64,000 nucleotides of DNA from Cellulophaga sp. L1A9 (lineage in GTDB: Bacteria > Bacteroidota > Bacteroidia > Flavobacteriales > Flavobacteriaceae): NCBI RefSeq assembly GCF_009797025.1, contig NZ_CP047027.1, positions 2,418,001 through 2,482,000 on the forward strand, given 5' to 3'. Below are positions 24,650 to 33,111 of this stretch, one piece after another; the stretch's first letter is position 1; the number at the start of each line of letters is the position of its first letter. Both the position numbers and the translations under genes were made by a program. The notes beneath the pieces are model-generated. The model ran no database searches. It saw nothing but the letters and a program-made list of their open reading frames with translations, and was not told where the DNA came from.

Positions 24650-25461
24650 TGAAGCTGATAAATATAACATTATTTTCAATTACTATTTTAGTCAACTCCT
24701 GTTATTCTCAAAAAAAGGATCAAGAGTCCAGTTGTTCTAGAAGTAATTTGCAGGAACTTCACCAAGCTTCTGAATACAATGAAATCGGATCTGTTTTTTA
24801 TTATGATGAAAACTGTAAGGTAGATTCACTACGTTTGGAATTTAAGTTAGATGACCGCTCTTTCACTAATTCTAAAAACTTTAAATTAGAAAATTTATTA
24901 ATAAAACTGGGTTATATTGGCGAGGATACAAGCCATTTTTCAGAGCAAATTGTTTTAGATAAATTTATTTTTTCCAAAAAAAATTTAAATGTAATTGCAA
25001 AGTTTCCTTTAACAGATACAAGATTGGACTCCATTAATTATTTAGTTGTTGAAACAGTTGGTGTAGAAGAAGGAAGAATGTCTATTTCAAATTTATATTC
25101 TTATAATAATTCACTGTTTTTAGTAGGTAAACAAAACACATATTTAGATCACAAAGCATTCTTAAAAACTAATGTTGTTTATAATATAATTTCGACTAAA
25201 AATAATATTATTAATAAAATTTCACTCACTGTAAAGACTACAAACATAGATGCGTTAACTGCTTATAATGTTGTTGTCAATGGCATAGAATTAAATTTTA
25301 AATATAGTGTCAATGCTTCATTTAATAACTTTAAAATAGAAGATAAAGGATGTGTTTTAGAAAATGTTCTTAAAATGAATGGCAACTATCTAGAATTGAA
25401 ATTAGATGTAAGTAAATTAAATATTAAAAAAATTGATAAAGTTGAGGCTAATTTATATTAA
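24646..25461 (+). CDS. Lipoprotein, cognate immunity candidate for the caspase-like toxin fragment
   Basis: 271 residues with SPII signal and lipobox VNSC (Cys about residue 19). It begins within the last codons of the broken toxin reading frame (ATGA overlap). A paralog of identical length lies at 28393-29208: the last 115 residues, from SNLYSYNNSLFLV, are nearly the same, and the first 130 share only blocks such as CKVDSLRLEFKLDDRSF. The divergent half may carry specificity. No known domain. Retained although its partner is dead, so it may protect against neighbours' toxins. Confidence 0.6.
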   Translation: MMKLINITLFSITILVNSCYSQKKDQESSCSRSNLQELHQASEYNEIGSVFYYDENCKVDSLRLEFKLDDRSFTNSKNFKLENLLIKLGYIGEDTSHFSEQIVLDKFIFSKKNLNVIAKFPLTDTRLDSINYLVVETVGVEEGRMSISNLYSYNNSLFLVGKQNTYLDHKAFLKTNVVYNIISTKNNIINKISLTVKTTNIDALTAYNVVVNGIELNFKYSVNASFNNFKIEDKGCVLENVLKMNGNYLELKLDVSKLNIKKIDKVEANLY

Positions 25462-25517
25462 AGAGTAATACTTACAATAAGTAATGTCTTTATTCTTACT
25501 TAGATGCGTTGGTTTGA

Positions 25518-25660
25518 AAATTTTATTTCCTTCTGCGTAAATGTTCCCCGATAGCGCGAGCGTCACGCTCGTGCCTGCGTTATTTTAAAGTTGTCCTTAT
25601 TTAATGATTTTGAGCTGAGTTTAGGATGCGATTCTGTTTGTTTTGCTAGGTCGGGAGAAT
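25518..25660 (+). repeat. REP-like intercassette repeat, copy R3
   Basis: Long form. The left flank TTATTTCCTTCTGCGTAAAT is followed by GTTCCCCGATAGCGCGAGCG, the perfect palindrome CGAGCGT-C-ACGCTCG, then TGCCTGCGTTATTTTAAAG and the conserved GAGCTGAGTTTAGGATGCG right half. R4 and R5 share this long form. Confidence 0.9.
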
Positions 25661-25850
25661 TTGTGGAGTGGGAATGCATTATGGGTTCAACCTACATTAT
25701 ATTGCTTGTAATCTAAATTATACGCATGGGACTAGAGATTGTAATCCATGTTCTTCTCTTGATAACAATTGCGTAAATTGTGGACAAATACATAACAATC
25801 ATTTGCATTCGGGTAATTGTAATAATGCAAGCACGCTAAAATATATTATT
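25661..25850 (+). pseudogene. Orphan Cys/His-rich toxin tail, copy 1
   Basis: Open frame reading MHYGFNLHYIACNLNYTHG, then TRDCNPC, NNCVNC and GQIHNNHLHSGNC. Two CxxC pairs and an HxxHxH cluster suggest a zinc-binding toxin end. It has no plausible start and runs in frame into the next gene. A nearly identical copy is at 26846 and a shorter one at 29405. Confidence 0.55.
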
Positions 25851-26645
25851 ATGGAGAATTCAAAGAAAATAATATTATTTTCAATATTACTTTCCGCTTT
25901 TATTTTTCATTTATTATATGGTAGTAATTTTTATAAACCAGAGACTTTTTCAACAGGTCATAATGATTACTTAATAATAAATCGAAATAAGACTAAGGAT
26001 AGTGTTGAATTATTAAATCAACATACTTCTATAGGTAATAAGCAAGATACAGTTAAATGTAAAAATGATCCAGCGGTATATACTGAAGTGGTTGCAGGTT
26101 TATTATATAAAGATAATAATTCGGATATTTTTCTAAAGCGCCAACGTGAAATAATAAAAAGCCCATTTGGCGGAGAGTTATCAAAGTGTCAAAAATTTCC
26201 ATTTTCTTTTAACAAATCTGTGGGGACCTTAAATGATTCTATTGCTTTTTTGAAAGATGTGGTTGATATAGGTTCTTTTAGTAAGTTGGAGCATAGTGAT
26301 GTATATTTTTATGATAAAAATTACATGTATGTTTATCGAGACTACCCTGTTTGTTACCCTCCTTTTTATCAAATAGAAATTAATAAAAAGTATGCCCGTA
26401 TTCTTGATGCCGACTACATTAAAGATTTAAATAAAGTTTATTGGAAAGGTCTTGAAATTGAAAATGCTGACGCCAACTCTTTCACTACTAAAATAGTAGC
26501 AGATAAAGAAGGCAAACCGTTTACCATTGTACATGATAATAAGCAAATTTATTTTTTTGCTGAGCCTATGAATCTGGAACGTTTTAATAATTTACCATTG
26601 CCTAAGAAAACCTTGGACGCAGTTCGAAAAACGTTTTATAAATAG
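25851..26645 (+). CDS. DKNYY-family protein, candidate immunity protein
   Basis: 264 residues beginning MENSKKIILFSILLSAFIF, a membrane anchor or signal without a clear lipobox. The C-terminal half has the DKNYY-family pattern, YFYDKNYMYVYRDYPV, then ADANSFTTK, DKEGKPFTIVHDNKQIYFF. DKNYY proteins are often found beside polymorphic toxins. The frame is open upstream through the toxin tail to 25668, but ATG 25851 precedes the signal and is preferred. The cognate toxin would be the Cys/His-rich tail just upstream. Confidence 0.7.
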   Translation: MENSKKIILFSILLSAFIFHLLYGSNFYKPETFSTGHNDYLIINRNKTKDSVELLNQHTSIGNKQDTVKCKNDPAVYTEVVAGLLYKDNNSDIFLKRQREIIKSPFGGELSKCQKFPFSFNKSVGTLNDSIAFLKDVVDIGSFSKLEHSDVYFYDKNYMYVYRDYPVCYPPFYQIEINKKYARILDADYIKDLNKVYWKGLEIENADANSFTTKIVADKEGKPFTIVHDNKQIYFFAEPMNLERFNNLPLPKKTLDAVRKTFYK

Positions 26646-26703
26646 CAATGGATTATGTTTATTGAGACTAAAGACCTGTTTTTCGTAAACTTAAATGCGA
26701 TAG

Positions 26704-26845
26704 TTTAAAAATTTTATTTCCTTTTGCGTAAATGTTCCCCGATAGCGCGAGCGTCACGCTCGTGCCTGCGTTATTTTAAAGTTGTCCTTATTTAATGCTT
26801 TTGAGCTGAGTTTAAGATTCGATTTTTCGTTTTGCTAATTCGGGA
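26704..26845 (+). repeat. REP-like intercassette repeat, copy R4
   Basis: Almost identical to R3: TTATTTCCTTTTGCGTAAAT, the perfect palindrome CGAGCGT-C-ACGCTCG at about 26759-26773, then the GAGCTGAGTTTAAGATTCG right half. A short deletion removes TGTTTG before CGTTTTGCTAATTCGGGAG. The preceding 58 bp after the DKNYY gene show nothing. Confidence 0.9.
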
Positions 26846-27039
26846 GAATTTGTGGAGTGGGAATACATTATGTATTCAACCTACCTTACATTGCTTGTAA
26901 TCGAAATTATACGCATGGGACTAGAGATTGTAATCCATGTTCTTCTCTTGATAACAATTGCGTAAATTGTGGACAAATACATAACAATCATTTGCATTCG
27001 GGTAATTGTAATAATACAAGCATAGAAAATATAATTTAA
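26846..27039 (+). pseudogene. Orphan Cys/His-rich toxin tail, copy 2
   Basis: Same tail as at 25661 with a few substitutions (MGIHYVFNLPYIACNRNYTH), ending IENII and TAA at 27037-27039. The next lipoprotein starts one base later. Its upstream half is lost into repeat R4. Confidence 0.6.
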
Positions 27040-27040
27040 G

Positions 27041-28012
27041 ATGGAAGTAATTAAAGCACTTATTTATTTATTTTTAGTTTTTTCATTATTATCCTGTAAA
27101 AAAGAAAAAAAAATATTAATATCTGAAAAGTTAGAGTTATCCAGTGATAAACCAAATTTTGTTTCTAATAATTTAGAAGCGGACTCGGTATTTGGTGATA
27201 AGGTTATCGAAAAACCTTTTGGATTTAGTGACTTAGAAAAGGGAAATATCAATAATGATATACAGGCATTAGATTATTTTAAAAAATTTATATCTGGACT
27301 TAGTTTTAAGGAGTATATGGGTACGTTAAAAAGTTATTATACTCAAGAGTATTATGATGATGATTTATTCTATTTTCCTTTAAAAAATAAATTACACAAA
27401 TTATATTTTAAAGATAATATTTTGCTAAAACAAGGTGATATATCCTATTCTTTTATTTTCACAAAAAAACAATCAAACAACCCAAATAGAAATCAAGAAA
27501 ATATTTTTTTGGTCACACTAAAAGGTAATGAGGTTATATCAAGTAAGAGAATTTATTCTTATTTTTTAGGAGAATTTGGGCTTAGAAATTCTAGATTTTT
27601 TTATATAAATGAAAATAATGTCCTCTACATTCAAGATTTTAAACAAGAAGAAAATATAGCTTCAATAAGTAATATCTACAAATACGAAATTTCTGAAAAA
27701 GGAAAGTTTATTCGGTATTATGATAAAAATGGAGATTATAAAAATGAAATAGAAGAAGGACTGGTTAAAAATAATACTAGAGAAGGACCATGGGTGGAGA
27801 AAAAAAGGAATACTTATGTGAATGATTTTACTTATTTAGAAGCTCATTTTGAGGACGGGAAGCCTGTAGGTGAATGGAGTTATTTTGCACTCAAGTATAA
27901 AAGAAATTCGGAAGGGCAAGCAGATTTAGCAACAGCGACCAAAAGCGCTCTATTGTATACGGAAATGTACAAAGACGGAGAAATGATAAATCGAGAGTTT
28001 AAAAATGAATAA
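27041..28012 (+). CDS. Lipoprotein with C-terminal YwqK/MORN-type domain, copy 1
   Basis: 323 residues, lipobox LLSC (Cys about residue 19) followed by KKEKK. The N-terminal 210 residues are unique. From KFIRYYDKNGDYKNEIEEG to the end (about 105 residues) it is nearly identical, in DNA too, to the protein at 29597. That part has YwqK-like units (REGPWVEKK, HFEDGKPVGEWSYF). It starts 1 bp after the Cys/His-rich toxin tail, so it is the immunity candidate for that toxin. A fixed tail with exchangeable front suggests module swapping. Confidence 0.65.
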   Translation: MEVIKALIYLFLVFSLLSCKKEKKILISEKLELSSDKPNFVSNNLEADSVFGDKVIEKPFGFSDLEKGNINNDIQALDYFKKFISGLSFKEYMGTLKSYYTQEYYDDDLFYFPLKNKLHKLYFKDNILLKQGDISYSFIFTKKQSNNPNRNQENIFLVTLKGNEVISSKRIYSYFLGEFGLRNSRFFYINENNVLYIQDFKQEENIASISNIYKYEISEKGKFIRYYDKNGDYKNEIEEGLVKNNTREGPWVEKKRNTYVNDFTYLEAHFEDGKPVGEWSYFALKYKRNSEGQADLATATKSALLYTEMYKDGEMINREFKNE

Positions 28013-28079
28013 ACTAAAGGGGTTTATTTTTTATAATAGTTTTTGTCTGAACAGCAAAACTAGCCAAAAAAGTATAAAG

Positions 28080-28340
28080 ATAATATCAAATGTTACGTAT
28101 AATACTAAGATTAGCGAAAGAGAATCTTAATAGAGTGATTACAACACAGTTTCCCAATAAAATTGAAATAACGAGTGACTCCTTCGAAGTAGAATCATGT
28201 GTTATGACTTTATAATAATGGTAAAACACAAATTATAATAAGAGTTCTAGAGAACTAGGGCAAGATTTTTTTGTTGGAGTTTTCCGATGGGTGTACAATT
28301 AAAAAAACACTTATAAACTAATGCGTTTAAAATTGGAAAA
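28080..28340 (+). pseudogene. Decayed remnants of two lipoprotein genes
   Basis: About 28110-28215 matches the 23326 lipoprotein (QFPNKIEITSDSFEVES against QFPNKITISNNSF). About 28236-28340 matches the 3' end of the SUMF1-like array, including SSRELGQDF, FRW and the following ATGCGTTTAAAATT, which mirrors the next copy's start. Both pieces have stops and frameshifts. The rest of 28013-28392 holds nothing recognisable. Confidence 0.7.
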
Positions 28341-28392
28341 ACGGTGGATATTTAAAATTTATTCGATAAACAAAAATTAAAATAATTATTTT

Positions 28393-29208
28393 ATGAAATT
28401 GCTTTTTGAAATATTATTGGTTACACTTTTAAGTTTTAATTCATGTCTATCTGGTAAGGATAAGCAAACAAGTAATGATTGTATTAAAAATAGTTTTAAT
28501 GTTTTACAAGAAATATCAGATGAAAACGAAATAAAGACAAATTTTTACTATAATAAAAACTGCAAGTTAGATTCGTTACGTTTGGAGTTTAAATTAGATG
28601 ATCGTTCTTTTGGTAATGAAGAAGATTTTAATTTAGATTTTATTGTAGCAGATATTGGATACATTCATAAAGACTCAACTTATTTTATGAAACAGTTCAA
28701 TACAAAAGAGTTTCAAAAGAGTGGAATTAATGGGAATGTAATGGTTACATTTCCATTAGAAGGCGTTGCAGTAGACACTATTAATTTTATAGCAGTAAGC
28801 ACTATAGGCAATGAAAGAGAAAAGACGTTAGTTTCAAATTTATATTCTTATAATAATTCACTGTTTCTAGTGGACAAACAAAACACATATTTAGATCACA
28901 AAGCGTTCTTAAAAAAAAATGTTATTTATAATATCATATCGACTAAAAATAATATTATTGATAAAATTTTACTCACTGTTAAGACTACAAACATAGATGC
29001 ATTAACTGCTTATAATGTTGTTGTCAATGGCATAGAATTAAATTTTAAATATAGTGTCAATGCTTCTTTTAGTGACTTTAAAAAAGAAGATAAAGGATGT
29101 ATTTTAGAAAATGTTCTTAAAATGAACGGCAACTATCTGGAACTTGAATTAGATGTTAGTAAATTAAATATAAAAAAAATAGATAAAATTGAGGCTAATT
29201 TATATTAA
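28393..29208 (+). CDS. Lipoprotein, paralog of the 24646 immunity candidate
   Basis: 271 residues with SPII signal and lipobox FNSC (Cys about residue 19). Its C-terminal 115 residues are almost the same as those of the protein at 24646, at DNA level too, including VKTTNIDALTAYNVVVNG and the identical end EANLY. The N-terminal half is diverged but keeps CKLDSLRLEFKLDDRSF. It has no recognisable toxin fragment directly upstream, only decayed lipoprotein remnants. The next repeat (R5) follows. Confidence 0.6.
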   Translation: MKLLFEILLVTLLSFNSCLSGKDKQTSNDCIKNSFNVLQEISDENEIKTNFYYNKNCKLDSLRLEFKLDDRSFGNEEDFNLDFIVADIGYIHKDSTYFMKQFNTKEFQKSGINGNVMVTFPLEGVAVDTINFIAVSTIGNEREKTLVSNLYSYNNSLFLVDKQNTYLDHKAFLKKNVIYNIISTKNNIIDKILLTVKTTNIDALTAYNVVVNGIELNFKYSVNASFSDFKKEDKGCILENVLKMNGNYLELELDVSKLNIKKIDKIEANLY

Positions 29209-29259
29209 AGAGTAATAATTACAATAAGTAGTATCTTTATTCTTACTTAGATGCGTTGT

Positions 29260-29404
29260 TTTAAAAATTTTATTTCCTTCTGCGTAAATGTTCCCCGCTA
29301 CCGCGAGCGTCACGCTCGTGCCTGGGTTATTTTAAAGTTGTCCTTATTTAATGCTTTTGAGCTGAGTTTAAGATTCGATTTTGTTTGTTTTGCTAAGTAG
29401 GGAG
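29260..29404 (+). repeat. REP-like intercassette repeat, copy R5
   Basis: Long form like R3 and R4: TTATTTCCTTCTGCGTAAAT, CCCCGCTACCGCGAGCGTCA, then CGCTCGTGCCTGGGTTATTT and the GAGCTGAGTTTAAGATTCG right half ending GCTAAGTAGGGAG. The palindrome is perfect. The sequence before it (about 29209-29259) also resembles the stretch after the 24646 paralog, so repeat and gene end were copied together. Confidence 0.9.
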
Positions 29405-29600
29405 AATTTGTGGAGTGGGAATGCATTATGGGTTCAACCTACATTACATTGCTTGTAATCGAAATTATATGCATGGAACGAGAGATTGTAATCCCATAGA
29501 ACCTAATGCAGTTAATTTAGGAGGAATTCATAATTCTCATTTATAGAGCTCAAATTTTAACCGTCAAAATACTCATGATTTTATTCAGGATATAATATGA
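29405..29600 (+). pseudogene. Orphan toxin tail, Cys/His-rich type, copy 3
   Basis: Begins like the other two (MHYGFNLHYIACNRNYMHG), then diverges after CNP into IEPNAVNLGGIHNSHL and an in-frame TAG, and continues to TGA at 29598-29600. That TGA overlaps the ATG of the next lipoprotein (ATGA). The IHNSHL end replaces the IHNNHLH of the other copies. Confidence 0.6.
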
Positions 29601-30607
29601 AAAAGAATTTTTTAATCCTATTTCTTTTATTTATTGCTTGTAAAGGTGGAAATAAGAATTTGAATGCACCTCAAACTATCCAAGATAATGATTCATTGGT
29701 TCAGGTAAAAGAAGAACGCATACCTCTAGAATTTATCTCTGAAATACCAGATTTTGAATTACCGTTAGGGAATATTGATTTATTAAAAACTATTTTCCCT
29801 AGTAAGTTTGGACTTCCTTTGGAAACTGATGAAGATGGAGCATATTTAAATTTGAAGCTCGATTATTTTACAAAAAAAATACAATCTATTACCAATACTT
29901 GGAAAAAGATATTGAATACGGATGGCTTTAACTATACACTTACAATAGAAGATTCTTTAAAATATTCTATGTACTCAAACTTTGGGAAGCAAATTGTAAG
30001 AGAAAATTATGAATTTATAGGGAAGATTAGAGATAAGGATTTCATTTTGTTGTTAGGTAAACACACGAGTGATAATGCTTTAAAATCCTATAATTTTATT
30101 AATATAGTAACTGTATCAGTAGATGGTGTAATAATTGATGATTTAATACTTTACAAGCAAGAATTTGACTATGTTTCCTCATATTCTACTTTCTCATTTA
30201 TGGATAATCAAATGATAGTTTCTTCTAAGAATTTTTCTGCAATTGAAGGTGAATATTTTTGTAAAAAAGAAGAAAGGCACAAAATAGCCTCTGATGGTAA
30301 ATTTATTCGGTATTATGATAAAAATGGAGATTATAAAAATGAAATAGAAGAAGGACTGGTTAAAAATAATACTAGAGAAGGACCATGGGTGGAGAAAAAA
30401 ATGAATACTTATGTGAATGATTTTACTTATTTAGAAGCTCATTTTGAGGACGGGAAGCCTGTAGGTGAATGGAGTTATTTTGTACTCAAGTATAAAAGAA
30501 ATTCGGAAGGGCAAGCAGATTTAGCAACAGCCACCAAAAGCGCTCTATTGTATACGGAAATGTACAAAGACGGAGAAATGATAAAACGTGCGTTCACAAA
30601 TGAATAG
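29597..30607 (+). CDS. Lipoprotein with C-terminal YwqK/MORN-type domain, copy 2
   Basis: 336 residues, lipobox FIAC (about residue 14). The first 230 residues are unrelated to copy 1 at 27041, while the last 105 are almost identical (REGPWVEKKMNTYVNDF, FEDGKPVGEWSYF), with near-identical DNA from about 30300. It starts inside the toxin tail stop (ATGA overlap), which marks it as the immunity gene of that cassette. The variable front is the likely recognition part. Confidence 0.65.
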   Translation: MKKNFLILFLLFIACKGGNKNLNAPQTIQDNDSLVQVKEERIPLEFISEIPDFELPLGNIDLLKTIFPSKFGLPLETDEDGAYLNLKLDYFTKKIQSITNTWKKILNTDGFNYTLTIEDSLKYSMYSNFGKQIVRENYEFIGKIRDKDFILLLGKHTSDNALKSYNFINIVTVSVDGVIIDDLILYKQEFDYVSSYSTFSFMDNQMIVSSKNFSAIEGEYFCKKEERHKIASDGKFIRYYDKNGDYKNEIEEGLVKNNTREGPWVEKKMNTYVNDFTYLEAHFEDGKPVGEWSYFVLKYKRNSEGQADLATATKSALLYTEMYKDGEMIKRAFTNE

Positions 30608-30834
30608 ACCAAATAGTAGAACATAAATATTGGGATGGAGCTGATATTTGGGGCGGAGATTTGTATAAAAATTGTGAAAAAAAAATCGGCAATTATCATT
30701 ATAAATACAATTAACCACGGACGGGAGTGGCAAGAAGTCATGGAGCATTTAGCAATAAAAGATCCAGATGGTAAATAGTTTAAAGTGTATGATGATGCCG
30801 CTAAAAAAGAGGAATCCGTGGAGTGGCTCCATTA
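30608..30834 (+). pseudogene. Frameshifted toxin fragment related to the chimera at 15250
   Basis: Matches residues about 180-260 of the 15250 product: IVEHKYWDGADIWGGDLYKNC, then after a frameshift in an A-run, ATT-rich residues IIINTINHGREWQEVMEHLA and IKDPDG. A TAG replaces the next Glu codon. The copy is clearly dead but related over about 200 bp. Confidence 0.75.
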
Positions 30835-31415
30835 CCTTCACTAAATGAATTAGCGGGATTATTAGTACAAGAACAAAAAGCAGAGATGGATTTTTGATTG
30901 GAAGAAGAAGCACAGTTAGAAATAAATGCCGCCAAATTAGAAGGTTTAGAAGCTATAAGAATAGCAGTTAATAAATGGAATCATAATGAAAATCTACATT
31001 GGGATTTATTAGCAATTAATAAAGGAATAGCCAATAAATTATTACAATCAAGATATAGAAATTAAAATTCAAGTAGAAAATAAAGATGGTGAGCTTGTTT
31101 TTAAAAATATAGTTTTCAGCTCTTGATACTTTTAGAAGACCTATTGAGAAAAATGAAGTTAAAAAAGATAAAGAATCATCAAGAAGTTTATTAGGAAATA
31201 TACTTTTATCTGGCAGTTTTGGCCAAAATATAGGTATACATTTGACAGAAGGAGGAAGAGAATACAGAGATAAAGTCAACGAAGATCTTCACAAAGGATT
31301 GAATAAGCTAAAGCCAACTTATCAAAATAAAACATTTAGAAATTTAACAATAAATGAATGGAATACAATGCATTTATCACGCCCAGCAGCAGACGATCTA
31401 GATTTACGAGAGTAA
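30835..31415 (+). pseudogene. Decayed toxin gene fragment preceding a lipoprotein
   Basis: Conceptual reading with one TGA (near 30896) and at least two frameshifts: LPSLNELAGLLVQEQKAE, ALEGLEAIR-like helices, IEIKIQVENKDGELVF, then LLGNILLSGSFGQNIGIHL to the end AADDLDLRE at TAA 31413-31415. No family recognised. It overlaps the start of the next lipoprotein gene, as expected for a toxin-immunity junction. Confidence 0.6.
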
Positions 31416-31975
31416 TATTATTAATTGTTTTAAGTGTAATCTTTAATTCTTGTTTGTCAGGAAGCCATATTGATAAAGAGTTATTCTATATTCCTATTGG
31501 AATAAAAGGAAACATATCAATATTATTTAATTGTAAAGATGGTAAACCTAAAAAATGGAAAGAAGGAAAAAGACTTTATGAAATACCTATTTCAGGTGTT
31601 TTAAAAACTCAATTTAAAGAGAATATTGGTCGCCTTTCATTTGAAGAAGATGGTATACCATTTAAAGTTGAAAAATATAGAGAATATGCTCAATTTTTCT
31701 ATGTGGACGAAAATTATAAGCCAATTAAAAAGATAAACTATGTGCCTTATTTTGGACCATACTATGTATCGTATATAATTAAAAATCAAATCAATGTAAC
31801 AGGAACTAATAATGTTATTGGTTTTGGAAATGAAAAAGAGGAGTACAGTTCATCTGATTATTTGTTATTTTTTGGAGATACTCTTGATTACAAAAAAGTA
31901 GACTTAACCAATAAAACAAAACAGGATTGGTTAAGAATTGAAAATTGGGATACTTACGATTATCGCAATAAATAG
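31358..31975 (+). CDS. Lipoprotein, candidate immunity protein
   Basis: 205 residues. ATG 31358 lies inside the upstream toxin remnant (58-bp overlap). The signal (RVILLIVLSVIFNSC) follows a long basic N-region, so a later non-ATG start is possible. The domain contains PIGIKGNISILFNCKDG, and YFGPYYVSYIIKN. No family recognised. By position it pairs with the decayed toxin fragment just upstream. Confidence 0.55.
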   Translation: MEYNAFITPSSRRSRFTRVILLIVLSVIFNSCLSGSHIDKELFYIPIGIKGNISILFNCKDGKPKKWKEGKRLYEIPISGVLKTQFKENIGRLSFEEDGIPFKVEKYREYAQFFYVDENYKPIKKINYVPYFGPYYVSYIIKNQINVTGTNNVIGFGNEKEEYSSSDYLLFFGDTLDYKKVDLTNKTKQDWLRIENWDTYDYRNK

Positions 31976-32279
31976 AAAAAGTAAAATTGTTCTATTAAGG
32001 TAATATCATACGCATTTGGTGTAAAAATAAGACAGGTAGCTTTTAAGAGTAATGTAAGTTGTTGTATTTACCCAATCAGAAAGACTATTGTTAAATTCCC
32101 ATTTTTCTCCATCTTGTAATATTTGGGTAGAACTCATTTAATTTGTGTTTTCTTTAGGTTAATCAAAACCAAATCTATCAAAAATGCGAATGCTTTTCAT
32201 AGCTTTAATGATATTATGATGTTTTTCATAGTGTTATGATAAATAATACAGTGATAAAAATATAATATATTTGTTCATC

Positions 32280-32416
32280 ATGGTTCAGTTCTTAAAAATA
32301 CGGATAGATGGTATTCTCATTTTGAAACAAATCAGTGGCTCTTAGAATATGCTCCTTATAGATCTCCTATGCATCAGGAGAACGAGGAAAAACTACAACG
32401 ACAATCACTCAAATAA
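32280..32416 (+). pseudogene. Orphan toxin tail preceding a secreted immunity candidate
   Basis: Open stretch of about 45 codons without start: HGSVLKNTDRWYSHFETNQW, then LLEYAPYRSPMHQENEEKLQ, ending TAA at 32414-32416, nine bases before the next ATG. No family recognised. The preceding 31976-32279 shows no supported gene; a 43-codon minus-strand ORF there was not accepted. Confidence 0.5.
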
Positions 32417-32424
32417 AAATAAGG

Positions 32425-32928
32425 ATGAAATTTAAAAAATATATAGGGGTATTAATGGGGTTATCATTTTTAGTAACTATGCCCGCTTCGGGAAAAGGTT
32501 TAGAAACTGGACTAGAGCGTTGTATTTCTGATATAATGAAATCAGCAGGGTATTGTTCAGAGACAGAGTCTTTTGCTAAACTAGATAAAAGTAGTCTCAT
32601 TTTTTTTAAAAAACTCAAACAGAAAGAGATTGATTTACATGGTATCACAACGATATATTCAAAAAAAATGAAAGTATCTAAAGAGTCTAAATATCTGGAT
32701 TTTGAAATTCAAATTTGGTCTTTTGAGGATGAAGAACAGGCTGAAGAGGCTTGTACTTTAGTTAAAGATTCTGCTCTAGAATCTTCCTTTTTTGAAAAGC
32801 CACCTAAAGTTATTTCTTACTACAAAAATCATTGCATATTTATAACTACACCAGTTTTTTTAAATAGAAAACTTATAGAAAAGGCTTTAATTATTTTGGA
32901 CTCCAATATTATCAACTGTTCTGAATAA
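32425..32928 (+). CDS. Secreted protein, candidate immunity protein
   Basis: 167 residues with a signal peptide (MKFKKYIGVLMGLSFLVTM, cleavage near PASG) and no lipobox. The mature part has six cysteines, among them ERCISDIMKSAGYC and NHCIF, that could form disulfides in the periplasm. A segment WSFEDEEQAEEAC forms an acidic helix. No family recognised. It follows an orphan toxin tail by 8 bp and precedes repeat R6, which fits a one-gene immunity cassette. Confidence 0.55.
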   Translation: MKFKKYIGVLMGLSFLVTMPASGKGLETGLERCISDIMKSAGYCSETESFAKLDKSSLIFFKKLKQKEIDLHGITTIYSKKMKVSKESKYLDFEIQIWSFEDEEQAEEACTLVKDSALESSFFEKPPKVISYYKNHCIFITTPVFLNRKLIEKALIILDSNIINCSE

Positions 32929-32980
32929 TTTTTTAAATTAAGTAAGTTGTAATGTGTGATCAGATAAATAATGAGATGTC

Positions 32981-33091
32981 ACCGATAGCGCGAGCGTCAC
33001 GCTCGTGCCTGCATTACTTTCATTTTTTGAGCTCAGAATAGTTTTTTCGATTTTGTTCGTTTTGCTAAGTCGGGAGAATTTATGGAGCGCA
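32981..33091 (+). repeat. REP-like intercassette repeat, copy R6
   Basis: ACCGATAGCGCGAGCGTCAC, CTCGTGCCTGCATTACTTTC, then the right half in the R1 style (GAGCTCAGAATAGTTTTTTC) ending GCTAAGTCGGGAGAATTTAT and GGAGCGCAGC. It starts the second copy of the A-B-C-D block. Confidence 0.9.
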
Positions 33092-33111
33092 GCTAATTTA
33101 AAAGATATAAA

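Noticed and set aside
25668..26645. One long protein of 325 residues including the Cys/His-rich tail
   Set aside because: The tail is an orphan toxin end repeated elsewhere with a stop; the signal peptide at 25851 marks the real start.
30608..31415. Frameshifts in the toxin remnants as sequencing errors
   Set aside because: One lies in an A-run and could be an error, but several independent stops and shifts in neighbouring fragments support true decay.
32007..32137. Small minus-strand ORF of 43 codons (MSSTQILQDGEKWEFNNSL)
   Set aside because: Too short, no recognised family, and it lies in decayed sequence; could be a remnant.
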